Positions 36,701-49,900 of a stretch of DNA of 64,000 nt are shown here, piece by piece. The stretch's first letter is position 1. Each line of letters starts with the position of its first letter. Source of the DNA: Panagrolaimus kolymaensis (Eukaryota > Nematoda > Chromadorea > Rhabditida > Panagrolaimidae); contig JAJQJQ010000068.1 in assembly GCA_028622995.1 (NCBI GenBank), forward strand, positions 62,001-126,000, read 5' to 3'. Under the pieces are notes generated by a model, which ran no database searches, was not told where the DNA came from, and saw only the letters and a program-made list of their open reading frames with translations. The position numbers and the translations under genes are program-made.

Positions 36701-39700
36701 CAGAGAGAGCGAAAGAGAATGTGTATGTTAGAAATAATAACAAGATCATTATGGAATGGAAATATTTTTTCTGGAATGAAGGAAGGAAAAAAAGAAGAGT
36801 CGGAGTTACGGTAATTTGGTACACCATATTTTTTAGCTTTTTAGGACCAAAAATTTGGAAGTGTGCAAAAAGGGTGTTAAAGAAGTATTTTAGTTGAAAA
36901 CTTGGAAGCTTGATTAACACACATATTGTTAAGCTTAAAGAAATATCATTTTTAAAGAATAAATTTTAATTTAAAAATGGTTGAAATTTTCTACCTTTTA
37001 AAATGCGATCGCTGGTATTCAGAATGAGCAGTTTTTTTTTCATGAAAAATTAGCATCACTAAATAAACTCTTTCTGATCTGCTTCGTGGAAGAAAAAAAA
37101 GTTAAAAGAAAAAATTAATCAAGACAGTAATAAAGCAGACGAAAAAATATTTTGATGAAAAATAAAAACATTGAAGGCCAAAGTTATCGTTTGCAAATTA
37201 AAAAGAAGATCCATCACTATTAACTCACTACCATCCTCTCATCGTCGTCAAAAGAAGAAAGAAAAGCAAGTGATCACTTTTCTTAAAAAAATTTATTTTG
37301 AAAAAAAATGAAGGAAAATATTTGTTAAAGCTTGAAATAACAAATGAATATTTTTTTTTTTTTCAGTTAAAACAAATGTTAGCAAAAGTTTTTGGTTAAT
37401 CAAAAAGAAAGAAAAAATAATATATATCAACGAAAAAAAGAAGAAAGAAAAGAAGAAAAACGGTTGATGCGTCAAAAAGAGATCATTAAGGAAAGAAAAA
37501 GGCGGAGCTTGGTAGGTTCATTGGATGGAGAAAAAAATTTCGACCGATTCAAAGGAGGAGCTTTGCCTGCCTTCACTAGTGCAAAGAGCTGAAGAAAGCC
37601 GGGTACGGGTGAAGAAAAGAAAAGCTGTCAAAAGCATCGGTAAAAAAAGAAGCAAAGAGAGATAGAGAGCAACGCGACGACGACAACAACGACACATTAA
37701 AAGCAACAAGCAAAGAGGGAAAAAAAGCAAGGCAGCGGATAACCAAAAAAAAATGGAAGAAAGAAAGATGAACGGCAAAGAAAAAAAAATGGAGAGGAGT
37801 AGAAATAAACAGTTTGCTTAAGGAATGAAAAAGAATTTTACCTAAGATCTTTCCCTCTAAAGTCTTTTTTTTTTGCAGAAGAATTTTAATCCATTTTAAT
37901 TTTTTTGTATGTTTTCTGATTTTAGAATTTGAATATTACTTTTTTTGTAATCCAAAAAAATAACTTTTGAGCTTGTTGTAGTTTCAAGAAATTTGAAATA
38001 ATTTTAGCTGCCTGCGAAAAAAGATAAGAAAATTTACATATATTTTTTTCAAAGAAATGTCAAAAATAATTAACAAAATCTTTTGGAGTATTTTTTTCGC
38101 CGTGAAATTCTGGGTTTCTAACTAATATTTTTTTTGTAGTAAAATCAAACTTTTTTAGTTTTCCAATTTTTCATTTCAAAAATATTCAAAAAAAGTTTTA
38201 TTTAAAGTCCGCTTTCAACCTTCCAATATAAAAAAAGTCTTCTTCCATCGTCCCACCGTTTACGCATCTAAATCAAACATTATCGTTTCTCTTAGTTTTT
38301 TTTTTATTTTCTTCTTCACCCTCTTTTTTTTCTGTTTTGATTCCAATCTCCGCCAGTCGCCACCACCCAAAAAAGAGGAGCTAAATGTATGTGAGTACGG
38401 TAAAAAAAAGAGTTTGTTTTTTCTTTATAATTTTTTTTATTCGTTATGTTTTGTCACGATACATATACATATTTTTTTTTGTTGTCACGGCAATGATAGA
38501 AAAAAGCATACATCGAAAGAAAGAAGACTTCTTCTTTGTCGTCGTTGTTCGTTGGGAAGTGGTGTTTTTAAACTTTTAACGCGATTCTATCTATCGCAAA
38601 TTATTTTCTTTTCTTTTTTTTTATATAGTTGGATCAAATCTAATTAGTGTCAGTGATACCAAAATGTGAAATAAAAATAAATGAAGAAAAAAATTATTTT
38701 TTTTAAACAGGTTTCAATAAAAAAAAATAATAACAATTTCAAATTAAAACAATTTAAAAAATTAGTATTAACTAACTGCCGTTACGGTTTAACACAAAAA
38801 AAGGGTGGCGGTGATCGGAAGCGAATGCACCACGCACGTAGTAGACTCGAGTTTAAACAAATTTTTAATTTAGAGTGGGCTACGGTAATGCTTGTGATTT
38901 TTTCAAAAAAAATTGCTTCCTTAATATTTTTTATTTTATGCTTTTTCCTATCAAAAATACAGTACACCATTTTTTTTTGTCGATTTGCAAGCCATCCATT
39001 TTTCCCTCAATTGAAAAACTTAAAAAAATCCTCCTTCCAAAAATATTTTTTTAGTTCAAACATCTTTATGCCATTATTACATATTTATTTTCGATCACTA
39101 TCATCATGCTTTTTGACAACAACAAAAAATGTGTCAAACATTATGGGATAACACTTGATCAAAATTGATTTGTAACTATTTGTTTGTCATCTTTTTTCGC
39201 TTTTTAATAAAAGCTTAATCCTCCGTGTTTTTAATTGCGATGCGCAACTTTATTTTTTATTAATCGGAAGAGATGCAAATTTTTATTTTTCTTCTTGATC
39301 TTAAATGTTCATCTTAATCCCCTTCATTCAACCATCACCTTTTTTTGCGAGAGACAAGCGATATTCACACTTTATTTCCGTTTCCGTTTTTTTCTCTTGC
39401 CTCTCAATAAAGAAATCGAATGAGAGTCTATAATATCCAACTTCATGGTCTCCTTTTTTTCGCATCGCTTTGTTTTTTTTTATTGTTGCCATCAATGAAA
39501 AATAAAAGTAAAATAAAATAAAGAAAGAAAGGTACTCAAGTGGTGGCGGTAATCATCGCACAGAAGAAAAAGAAGAAAAAAAACTTTTTTTTATATTAAG
39601 AAGGCCGCCTGCCTTTCCTTAATCGGCCTTTTTAATAAAAGGAAAAATTAAGGAAGCAAGAAAATCACAAAACAAAAAAAGAAGGGTTTTTTCTGATCAA

Positions 39701-42700
39701 TGACAAGTTTTTTATTTATTTTATTTAATGTTGCGGTTTTTTAATTTCATCTCGCACAAATTAAATTTAAAAAAAGAAAGAAAATTAAATTAATGCGTAG
39801 TTAAGCTTTTGGGTGTATCAATAATAACAAATTTAAAGAAAAAAAAAGTATGAGTAAACTTTTTTCATAAAAACACAGAAAAACTAAAGCGAAAAAAGTC
39901 CACGTTTTGAGAGCTCTGAAACCATCTCGATACTCTCCTTCTCTTATTTTGAAATACATATAATGAAAAAATTTTGGTGTTAGCACGAAGAAAAACAGTA
40001 ATGAGTTCTGGCGCGAAACAGACATACATTTCAAAATTACAAATTTCAGTAAATCTTTTTACTTCAAAAAAATTTAAAAGAAATTTCCTTTCGAAAATTA
40101 AAAAGCTGTTTATTTAAAAAAATTATTATTTTGACTTCTTTGTGTTTACTGAAATAATCACCTTTTCTGTAAATACAGTTATACGATAAAGAAAAATCCT
40201 TTAATAATAACAAAAATGAAAAGAGATTAGTAATCAAAACAAAACTAAGTCATCAGCGATATGAGAGCCAACGAAAGAAGATTATAGTAAAAAAAAACGA
40301 ACAGAAAAAAATTACTAAAAGCTTTTGTGTCCCTTCTTAGAGCTCAATAATTTTTTATAATCAGTTACATTTATTTTTATTAAAACACAAGAGGCATTGC
40401 ATTCTTTTTAATTAGTCCATTTCTTCTTTTAGTGGTCGGCCTAACTTCTTATAATTCCATGGATGCCTGGCTTTCATAATTCCGATGCAAAAATTGCGAA
40501 ATAAAGCTTTATGATTTTTTGAGTTATGAAAATTAAATTTCTGTTTTTTTAAAAATCTAAATGAAAGTCTCAAGAAACGGAAAATTAAAGAAAAGATTTT
40601 TTTTTTTTTTGTCATCGATTTTATTCCGTGTTTTTTTCTTCTTCAATTTTGGGATCGATTCAAATTATGCAAGCAAAGATGATGCAGCAGCATCAAAAAA
40701 AATTAGCTTTAATTTCCTTCAAAAAGATTCTTCATAAACCCCGCTATTTTACGTCAAATATATTTCTTTTATGTTTATTGAATGCCAACTAATTCTTTCT
40801 TTCCTCATAACCAAAAAAAGCAATGTATTTAATAGAATATAAAATTTTGCAAAAAAATATATTTAAAACTCCATAATTTTTTTAGAGGGAAAGAAAGGTA
40901 CTGTAATCTTTTGTTTTTATAGCCTCTGTCATTTTCAAATACATACGTGATTATTATTATTTTTTTGATGCTAACTAAAAGATGGAAAAATTTTTTTGAT
41001 GTCATGTTTTTGACCGTATCTGTCTATCTTCACTATAGTGTTTTTCTTATTTAAAAAAAATTGACTTTAATAAATCTTCTTAAATTCAACAAAAGAGAAA
41101 AAAAAGTGTGATAATAATATTGCAGCTGTTGTCATTATCCAAAATCATTAAAAAAATAATAAAGAAAATAAAGGAAAACATTATTTCAGATCATAAAATA
41201 TTTTTCCAATGCAAGGAAAAAGTGACATACACACAAAAAGAATTTTACGATTCAATGAGATTGCAAATATCCATTTTCCTTCAAATCTCAAAATATTACG
41301 ATACCTCTCTCCATTATTTTCTTTCGAGAAAATAATGGGATAATAACAAATTAGAGATAGAGATGGATTTCTCTCTCTCCTTTAATCTTTTTTAAACACT
41401 TTTTTTATTTTAGTTTTTTTGTAATGCATTCTCCTTCGTTCGTTCGTTCGATTAATTTAAGTGGCAAAAACAAAAAAAAATTAAGTATAGCACCCCAATA
41501 AGAAGAAGATCGGTTGCTACTCCACTTGCGAAGAAGGAGACGAGGAAGAGAGAGAGAAATAAATGTTGATGGCGCAATATATGAATTCGAAAGAAAAGAG
41601 AAAAAAAAGAAAGGAAAAAACCGATTAGTATTCGATAAGTGTTGAATGATGTAAAAAAACTTAACTATTAACTAACCCGAAGAAAAAAAGCGCAAAGACG
41701 AAGAAATAAAAAAAGGCAAGAAGAAGGTGAGAGACTGTAACACATTTTCTTTTTCTTCGATGATGTATAAAAAAATATGGATGGAAGGAAGAAGGAAAAA
41801 TAGATAGATAGCTATCGGAAATGCACATACAATATTTTGATGGTGAATGGAAAATGAGATCGGATTAGTCTCTCGCTGTCTCTGTTCAAGAAAAAAATAG
41901 AGAAGATCTAACAACAATGAAACACAACAGAAAATAGAAACAGAAAATAAAAGTATTCATTGAAGCAAAAAAAGAGTGAAAAAGAAAAAGAAGACTATTA
42001 TGGGATTTTCATAATCATGTCTCTTTCAAAAATATTCCTTCCATAGGTTTTCTGCTCCTGAAGTTATTGTAGTATTTCACAATAAAGTATATTTTATTTT
42101 TCAACTTTGACTTTGTTTTGTTGATTCTCGATAATCGTATTATTACTTTTTTTAAAAGAGGATAATATTATAAAAATATTATTTCAAAAAGAAGTTTGAA
42201 ACACCAACAAAGAAATATGAGGGATAAATGAGGAAATTATTGATGAAATTTATTTACTATAAAACACACAATAACAAAAGAGTTAATCAATTTAAAAAAA
42301 TTATAAAGGGTTTTGAGACATTTAGATTTTTTTTGCATCTATTAAAATTTTTGATGCACTTCAATGTAACGAAAACAAAACCATGGATGTGCCGGTAATA
42401 ATCATAGTGGCTACAACCAAGAAAGTCAAAGAAAATAAACCCACAAATTTCATGGGATTGTTGAGTTTCGAAATTAATTAATCGGTTTAAATAAAAAAAG
42501 CAAGAAAGAAGACAAAATAAAGACAATTTGAAGCTTTTGTGTGAGTGATTTAAATTTTGGATAAAACAAAAAAGAAGAAAAGAAAAAAGTGGAGGTGTGG
42601 TGGCACCAAATTTCTTAAGCGCCTTTCATTTAGAATATAAAAATAAGGTTCAATAATGTTTTTTATTTTAATGAAAAGTAAACTTTCAAATAAATAAGTA

Positions 42701-45380
42701 AGAAGCTTTAGAGCGGCTTTGGATTATTTTTAGAAAAAAAATGTCATGAAAGTAATTTTCTTTATGGAAAAAGATTGTTACTGTCTTTTATATTTCGAGA
42801 GAGAGAGGTTAAAAGACGCTACTAACTATTTCGCGGAGAGGTAAAAAAGAAAAAAGATAATATAAAAAATAGGTGGCTATCTGGAAAAACAAATATTATT
42901 CTTTACTTTTTGTATAAAAAATAGTAAACTAAAAAATTTTATCACTTTTTTGATTCATAAAAACCTTTGAATTTTTGAAGCAATTAAAAAAAAACAAATG
43001 AATTATTTAAATCTGGCAGAGAGAAGAACTTCAAAGCAAGCAAGCAGCAGTTGCTTCGAAGCAGGAAAAAAAGATCGTGGGAATATTTTTTTTAGTTTAG
43101 CAGTCTTTTAAAAAATTTCAAAGTGCCTGAGCCTCTTTTTCTTTCTCTTCTTATTCGATTTATTTTTTGATTACTCACTTTCACTCATTCATTTTGTCAG
43201 TCACTCAACTCTCATTTGTTCACTGCTTTGCTTCCTATCTTGCTGCTGGATGGAAGATGGTCAAAGTTGCGCACTAACTAACTAATCGTCGACAATCTCA
43301 AAAAAAAATGGCCATGTCTCTTTTCTTTTTTTTCACTCAAAAAATCGCAAACGCGCGAAAAAAGACAAAAATTACGGTAGCTGAGGCAAAAAAAAAAAGA
43401 AGAGAAAATATCAAAAATGTACATACATATGTTTGTTTTTCTGTTGAAGAAAAATAAAAACAATTTTTCAAAGGAAATAAAAAAAAATAAAAGAAAATAT
43501 TTTGTTTTAAAATAAATAATATTATTTTATTATTTTAAGAGAGCAAAAAAGAAAAGTGTAAAATAAAAACTTTATTAAATAAAAATCTATTAAATTTTTT
43601 TCAAGTAATAAAATGATGACTGACACATTTTTTAGTTTTATTTTAATAAATTTAATTATATATAAAATGAAAAAATTAACTCAAAAAACCTTAGAACAAG
43701 ATAGGTGGCGGTAACTGCAGTGACAAATTTTGGACGATGACGATATGTTTTTGGAATTTATTATTTTTAATAAAAGGCTATTGGCATTTTGGTATTTTAA
43801 AAGGGCAAAGCAAAACTAACATTTTTACAGTAATTATCAAACGGAAGTCTTGGTTATTTGGCTTTTTTGTTGGTAAAAAAGTAAAAGAAAAATAAATAAA
43901 TATTTTTAAAGATTTTAAGAATGGAAGAAAAATTTGGCAAAAACGTTAAAAAATAAAGATCGACTTTTTCGGAAAATGACAACTTTGATTTTGGGAAAAT
44001 AAAAGTTTATCAATAATTTTTTGGCAAAAATTTTTTGTTTTTATTTGTTTTGCTTTGAGCTTTGATATATCATTTTAAAATTATGCCATGCCTTTATCTG
44101 AACTTAATTTGCTGATTTTAAGTCCAAATTATCCATTCTTGTTTATTAACCTTAATTAATACTTACCCCAAAACCAAAAGTATACTATTTTTTAAAATTT
44201 AAAAAAAAGTCCGATCATTCCTTAATCTTAATTTTTTTATTATTTCCAAATTAATTCTCCTTCTTTTTCGATAATTCAAATTAAAATTAAACTTTCTTTA
44301 AGTGATGATAATTATTTTTGCTACGATTTATTTTTCGAAAAAAAATGAAGAAAGAAAAATTAAAACCACCCAAAAATATAATCATTGTTTGTAATCAAAT
44401 TAAATCGCTTTTTTTTAGTTAGTTTAAATTTATTTTTTCCGCTATATTACTTTTTTTCTCTTCATCTTCTTTAAATCAATGATGATAGCTCCCGTAAAAT
44501 AAATTAAGAGTTAATTATCAACAACTTTTTTTACTGCAATAAAGTTTTAATCTAATTAAATCTGGGTTGGAAAAAAAATGTTTATGGTAACGGATACACA
44601 AACGCCTAAAAAAATCTTGAAGACGAGAAAGGCAAAAGTTAATCAATCGAAGAAGATATTTGAAGTTACATTAAACCTCAAAGAGGTGGCAAAATATCAC
44701 AGAAAAGTCACAAAGAAGTTTCAGGACAAAAAAACTGTTAAGATGTTCAAAAAAATATTACCAAGAGTCTCTCCAAGAAAATTTTGGTATAATAATAAAA
44801 CCAAAAAAACGTAGCAAAAAAGGTAACTCTTTGTGATCAAAAAAATAAATGAAAAAACTATTTTTTTAGAAAACTTTTTTCTTTTGATTCCATACTTTTT
44901 TTTGTTGGCGTCAAATCACTCACCCATTATCTTCGTTATTGTCTTCGCGCATTTATTTTTCTTTCTTTTTTTTATCCACCAAAATAAAGAAAGAAAGGAA
45001 GAAAGAAAAAAATTGAAGCAGCGTTAAATAAAAATTTCATTTTAATCAAATTAGTTACGCTCGATTTGAAGAAAAGCAAGCACCAAGGAAATTAATTTTT
45101 TTTATGATTTGTTTGCATATTTGCTTGCTGATTTGTTTTAAAATATAATGATGATAAAGAAAAAATAAAAATGATTATTAGAAAAGGTTTAAAAAAATGT
45201 TGCGAATTTGTTCGCAAATTGGAAGACAAATTTAAAAAAAGTATGAAATCACCTGAATGTGGTAGATAGCAACGTAAAAATAATGGAGAGTAGCATAACA
45301 AAAATTTTACAACAAAAAAAGCTTTTGATTTTACTGACTTATTTAATTATGAAGGAAAAGAAAAAAATTAAGATACTTAC
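33771..45380. other. Large gene desert upstream of the forkhead gene
   Basis: About 11.6 kb with no gene I can support. It is A/T-rich with frequent homopolymers, GA/CT tracts (for example near 36430, 41370 and 41543) and a perfect 12-bp hairpin at 41311-41338. Coding-like scraps without partners lie at 40412-40510 (minus), about 42360-42480 (minus) and 44578-44814 (plus). Non-coding regulatory DNA for the forkhead gene is plausible but inferred from position. Confidence 0.5.
41311..41338. repeat. Perfect 12-bp inverted repeat with TTCG loop
   Basis: CCATTATTTTCT, then TTCG, then AGAAAATAATGG. As RNA it would form a 12-bp stem closed by a UUCG tetraloop on either strand's transcript (CGAA on the other). 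It stands alone in the gene desert. Confidence 0.7.
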
Positions 45381-45473
45381 TTCAGATAATTTCGATGTTA
45401 AAATAAATAATTTTTTGGCAGGAATCAGCGTTCCATAAAGAACAGCCGTGGTTGGTCGAATCAAAAATACCAT
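45381..45473 (-). CDS. Orphan first coding exon, REEP/TB2-like N-terminus (partial)
   Basis: The exon runs from an ATG at 45473 to a GAA|GTAAGT donor at 45380 and encodes 31 residues, MVFLIRPTTAVLYGTLIPAK and a further 11. Upstream, an acceptor-like CTTTTTAG ends at 45493, so the exon probably starts at 45492 with a short leader. The pattern Leu-x-(Y/F)-GTL-x-PA followed by a Lys/Ser-rich end near a splice site recalls the start of REEP1-4 proteins, which shape tubular ER. The similarity is short and could mislead. I found no convincing second exon down to the forkhead gene; the next exon may be distant, or the piece may be a remnant. Confidence 0.4.
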
Positions 45474-45492
45474 CGTTTGGATCGAAGAAACT

Positions 45493-46972
45493 AAAAAGAA
45501 TGATTTTGAATTTTTTTTAAAACAAAGTTTTAAATCAATGACAAATACCTTCGAGATAACTATATTTCCATCTCAATTATTTAAATTCCATTCACAAAGT
45601 TAAAAAAAATAAGCGATGAAAAAAAAAGTGATGAGAGATAAGAATCTTTCTCAATCAAATCATCAACAAAAAAAGTGATTTGCATAAAAAGTGTCAATAT
45701 TTTATTCTTATTTTTTTGCCGATTCCTCCGACAAAAAAAGTGACGAAAATTCAATGTGACGGCAATGGCAAAAGCATTTCGGCGGCGATTATGAATGTGT
45801 TGGCTTTGGTGGCCTCGAAAATGAATGCGCTTGAAAACCATAATTATCTCAATAAAAAAAAGAAGAAAAAAATCAAAGCAAAATAAAAAAGTTTTTCAAC
45901 AATAAAAATCGCATCAGTTGTTTTTGTTTTTTTCTGCACCGACACAAAAAAATGTGTAAAAAAACAAATTTATGGCTTCTGTCGTCGTCGGAACGATCTC
46001 GCGAGATAAAAAGAAAGTCCTTGAATGAAAGTTTATATGTTTTTTAGTGGATTAAAAAAGCGGCAATGGCAAAAGCAAAGTAAAAAAAAGAAGACAAAAA
46101 TGGCAGCGGAGCAAAAAAAAGATGATGATTATTACAGCATAAAATTGCAACATCATCATCACTGCTGCAATAAAAATGGAAATGAATGATTAAAGCAACT
46201 GTTGTCACTAAACACATTGGGGTCAAGAATAACAATATTGTGGATGGCAAAAAAAAAAGAAAAAGTTAAGAAAAAATAGGGAGAAAAAGTTTAGAAGAGA
46301 AAAATTCTCTAAAGCAAATAAAAATAGATTCCAGCATCAAAAAAATAATTAGAATCACAATAAAACATTAGAAGGTAAAAAATAAAAAAATTATTATACT
46401 CAATTTTTTTAAATATCGCAACTTTTTTTCCAGCTGCAACTCAACTTCCGGTCATTTTTATAGGGTTCAGCAGCGCAAGAAAAAAAAAAATGAAAGGAAA
46501 AAAACATAAATTTTCAGCTTCCAAACAAACAAACAAAAATGTGACAACGAAAGAAAGACGACGACAAAGCGTGGGAAAAAAGAAGAAACAAATGAAAAAA
46601 TGAATGAAGCAGACGACAAACTGGCATTTTTTTGTCGATAATTTAAAAAAAAAGGTTGTGAAATTGAATTGGTTTTAAATACCGTATTTATTTGCATTTT
46701 TTACTAGGGCGCGAAGTAACAAACGTAATAAAGATTTGAATTTGTAATATTTGCTTTTTTCTTTTGGCTGTTCACTGAAGCTTATAAAAACAAATTTGAG
46801 ACGAAAAAGTAAAGAGTAAATAAAAGTTTCAAGCAAAAAGCCAAAGTCGTAAAATTCATTCAACCAAAAAAAGTCGAGAAACGACTTTTTTTTATATATG
46901 CTCTATTCATTCACAGAGTTGGAGGTTGTATGCTTTTTTTATTTTATTTTTAGTATTATCAACATTTTTATT
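45493..46972. other. Divergent region before the dynein gene
   Basis: A/T-rich sequence between the orphan minus-strand exon and the dynein start. GTCGTCGTCGG lies at about 45980 and GACGACGAC at about 46557. An acceptor (ATTTTTAG, ending 46953) precedes the dynein ATG by 19 bases and may be a trans-splice site. The remaining open frames are not credible. Confidence 0.45.
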
Positions 46973-49900
46973 ATGTTTTTAACTTTTGATCCAAATGCGA
47001 AACCAATTTCACAAAAAATTAGTGAAAAATTTTCTTCAGCTGCTTCGAAATTAGATTGTAGAAAAATTCATGAAATTTTGGGGCTTCGAAGAGCTGAACC
47101 TAAAGGTTATTTTCTAATACTCAAAACTATATTTTTTAAATGATTTTTTAGTTCCTCATTTAACTTGTGGAAAGTTTATTGAATTTAATAAAAATGGCGG
47201 AGGATTTCGAGATTTTTCAACAACAAATGCCTCATTTTTTGGTGAAACAACAAGTTTAAATATAATTGGACATGAAATTCCCCGAATGCCTCGATGCATT
47301 TCACCTCGAACTGATCGAATCCAAAAACTTAAAGCTAAAGAAATTGAAAGAAGAATGTTTGAAAAATCTGGGGATGAAAGGGTTAAAACTCCAAAAGATG
47401 GGTTTGAAAGGTTACAAAAAATTGTGGAATCCAACGAATTTCCAAGTTGGAACAATTTTCTAACCGGTATTTATTTTTTTTGGAAGCAAAGTTCAAAATT
47501 TTAACTTTGAAATCTCAAACAATTTTCTTTTAGGCTTGGAAAACCGAGCGATTGAATTAATGCTGGTTGAATATGATTCATCCTCGTTAAAACTTATGAA
47601 TGAATTAGAAAAGCTTTGGAGTGTATGGAATAGCGATTATTGGGTTAGCTTCTCCGATGACAAAGCTGAATCAAATTATTATGGAAATAAGTAGTATGTG
47701 TTTTCTTTTCTTTTTTGCCTAAAATTAGAACATTAATACAAAAAACACACAAAATCCAATTATTTTCAAGATGAAACAATTTATTTCCTTCTCAAAATTC
47801 TTTAAAATTTAAATATCGCTGTGAGACTATAATTAATTTTATTTTCGCGGTTGAACTATTTCTCTTTTATGAATCTATGAAAATTTACTTTTCAATTTTT
47901 TTTAGTATTGTATTCGATGGTTGGCCTCCATGGCGCCCATCCTATTCATATTCATTTCATTCTCAAATGGAAACATTGGATAAACATTTTTCTGTTCATT
48001 TAGCAATAATGGAAAATTTTTGGTCTAAATTTTATAAATTAATAATTTTTGATTGGAAAAAATATTTTTCTGATAGAAATGTAATTAGTTTGGAACTTAT
48101 TCGACTTGAAATTGAATCATTTATTCATGGCGCAAGTAAAATTTGTCAAATGGAGTAAATTTTTTTAGGACAAAATCTTTATTTAAATTTGCATATTTTT
48201 TAGTTGGCCTTTAGAAATTTGTGAAATTTTACTTGCAAATTCCAAACATTGGGCTCATTTCCTTTCGGATCAAAATGAAAGTATTCGATTTTTTGATTCC
48301 ATTGCTTCCCTTCAAAGTTCGATGCTCCAAAAAATAATCAAAGAAAATATAACAAATTTTCTTAAAAATTTAAAAAAGTTTTCAACTAAAAATAAAATCG
48401 AAATTGTTTGGTATGATTTGAATTACTTTGATGAATTATTTTTATGGAAAATTGCGAGTCAATTTAAAATTCTTTCAAATAATATTTTGAGAATTGAACA
48501 TCGACTTTATCCAAATTTATTTCCGGAAAAAACATTTCTTAAAATCGATGGAATTGAATTGGAAGCAACGACTGAAGGAATAAAAGTAAAAATTGAAAAT
48601 CCTTTTAAAAAATTAAGCGAAAAATTGGAAAAAATTAAAAATGAAACTGCAAAAATTATTGAAGAAATTGAACCAGAAAGTCAAATTTTCGTCGAAGTTA
48701 GTTTTTGATCAAAAAATTAATTTTATTAACTATAGTTACCTTTTTTTTAGAAACAACTGGCTTTGGAAAAGTTAAGAAAAGAATTATCAAAGACGCCTCG
48801 AAAATTATTTACAAATTTATATGTTTTTGATTTTACTCCAATCGCTGAAGAATTGTTTGAAAAAATTAAAATTTTGCAAGATAATCTTCAAGTGAAAGTT
48901 AATGAAATAATTAGTGAAAAATCTAGGAAGTAAGTAGCCGCCAGCCAGAAAAAATTCAGAAACTTTGTTTTAAAATGAATTGATTAACCATTTTTAGTAT
49001 CACAGATTATTACAATAATTGCTCGAAAAAGCTTTATGGCCAAGATCCCTTTCATCAACTCGACACTTTAGCAACTGTAAATACGAAAGATGTAATTGCA
49101 TTGGAAGCCATGTTTCAACAAACCCAAAATGATTGCAATCCATTTCTTGAAATTTTTGATTTAACTGAACTCACCCTTCTTCGATATTATCAAGCTTCCC
49201 GAGCTTCGGCGAGACTTTCACATTTAGCTAAATTAATTTGGGAAAGGCTTCAAGTGGATCGAAATTCCATAGAAAAATCTGTAATGGAAAAAAGTTCTGC
49301 AATGTTTTATGAAAGCGAAATGCTGGAAAGAGAATTAAAAATATGCATAAAAAAATACAAACTTTTTCCAAATAATTCAAATATTATTCGACAACTTTCA
49401 ATGAGATTTGAAGAAATTTCCATTGCTTTAAATAGATTGGAAAAAGAATTTCCTATTCTTAATAATCAATTAATTTTGCTTTCCATGGAACCAATAACCA
49501 TTGATATTCCAACTTTAGCCCAACAATCAAGAATTTTTTATCAAATTAGTAATTTACACGCGGAAACTTTGAGCTGTGATGAAATTTATATGAATAGTAA
49601 GAGTTTTGATTATTTATTTTTGATCATAAAGTTTTTGATTTTTCTCCAAACTTTTTTATTTTAATGTCCCAAATTTTTTTTCAGCCAAAGTACAAGATGT
49701 CGATTGCGATGATATCACTTTACGATTAACAAAAATAAATGAAAAATTTGAAGAAGTTTCTTTAATGTTGAATTCTCATTCGGAGGATCCAATAAAAGAT
49801 TCATTAATCCAACTTATTTCAAAGATTGAAACAACCGTGAAAACTTTGACAGAAACTTTGCCGTTGGTTAAAGCATTAAAAAGTGAAGGAATGAAACAAA

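Noticed and set aside
42360..42480. Hydrophobic coding-like stretch on the minus strand (NPMKFVGLFSLTFLVVA...)
   Set aside because: Three frames give different readings, no flanking splice pair exists, and it does not match the expected second REEP helix.
44148..44200. Possible 18-nt micro-exon before a GTAAGT on the minus strand
   Set aside because: It gives only YTFGFG and does not continue the orphan REEP-like exon in a recognisable way.
44578..44814. 79-codon plus-strand open frame, very Lys-rich
   Set aside because: No splice partners, no recognisable motif, and a composition (Lys/Thr/Val) that A-rich DNA readily gives. Kept out of the gene list.
3018..46686. Repeated TACGGTA/TACCGTA words across intergenic DNA
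   Set aside because: About fourteen were noted against a rough expectation of six to seven at this base composition. The excess is small and positions show no clear pattern.
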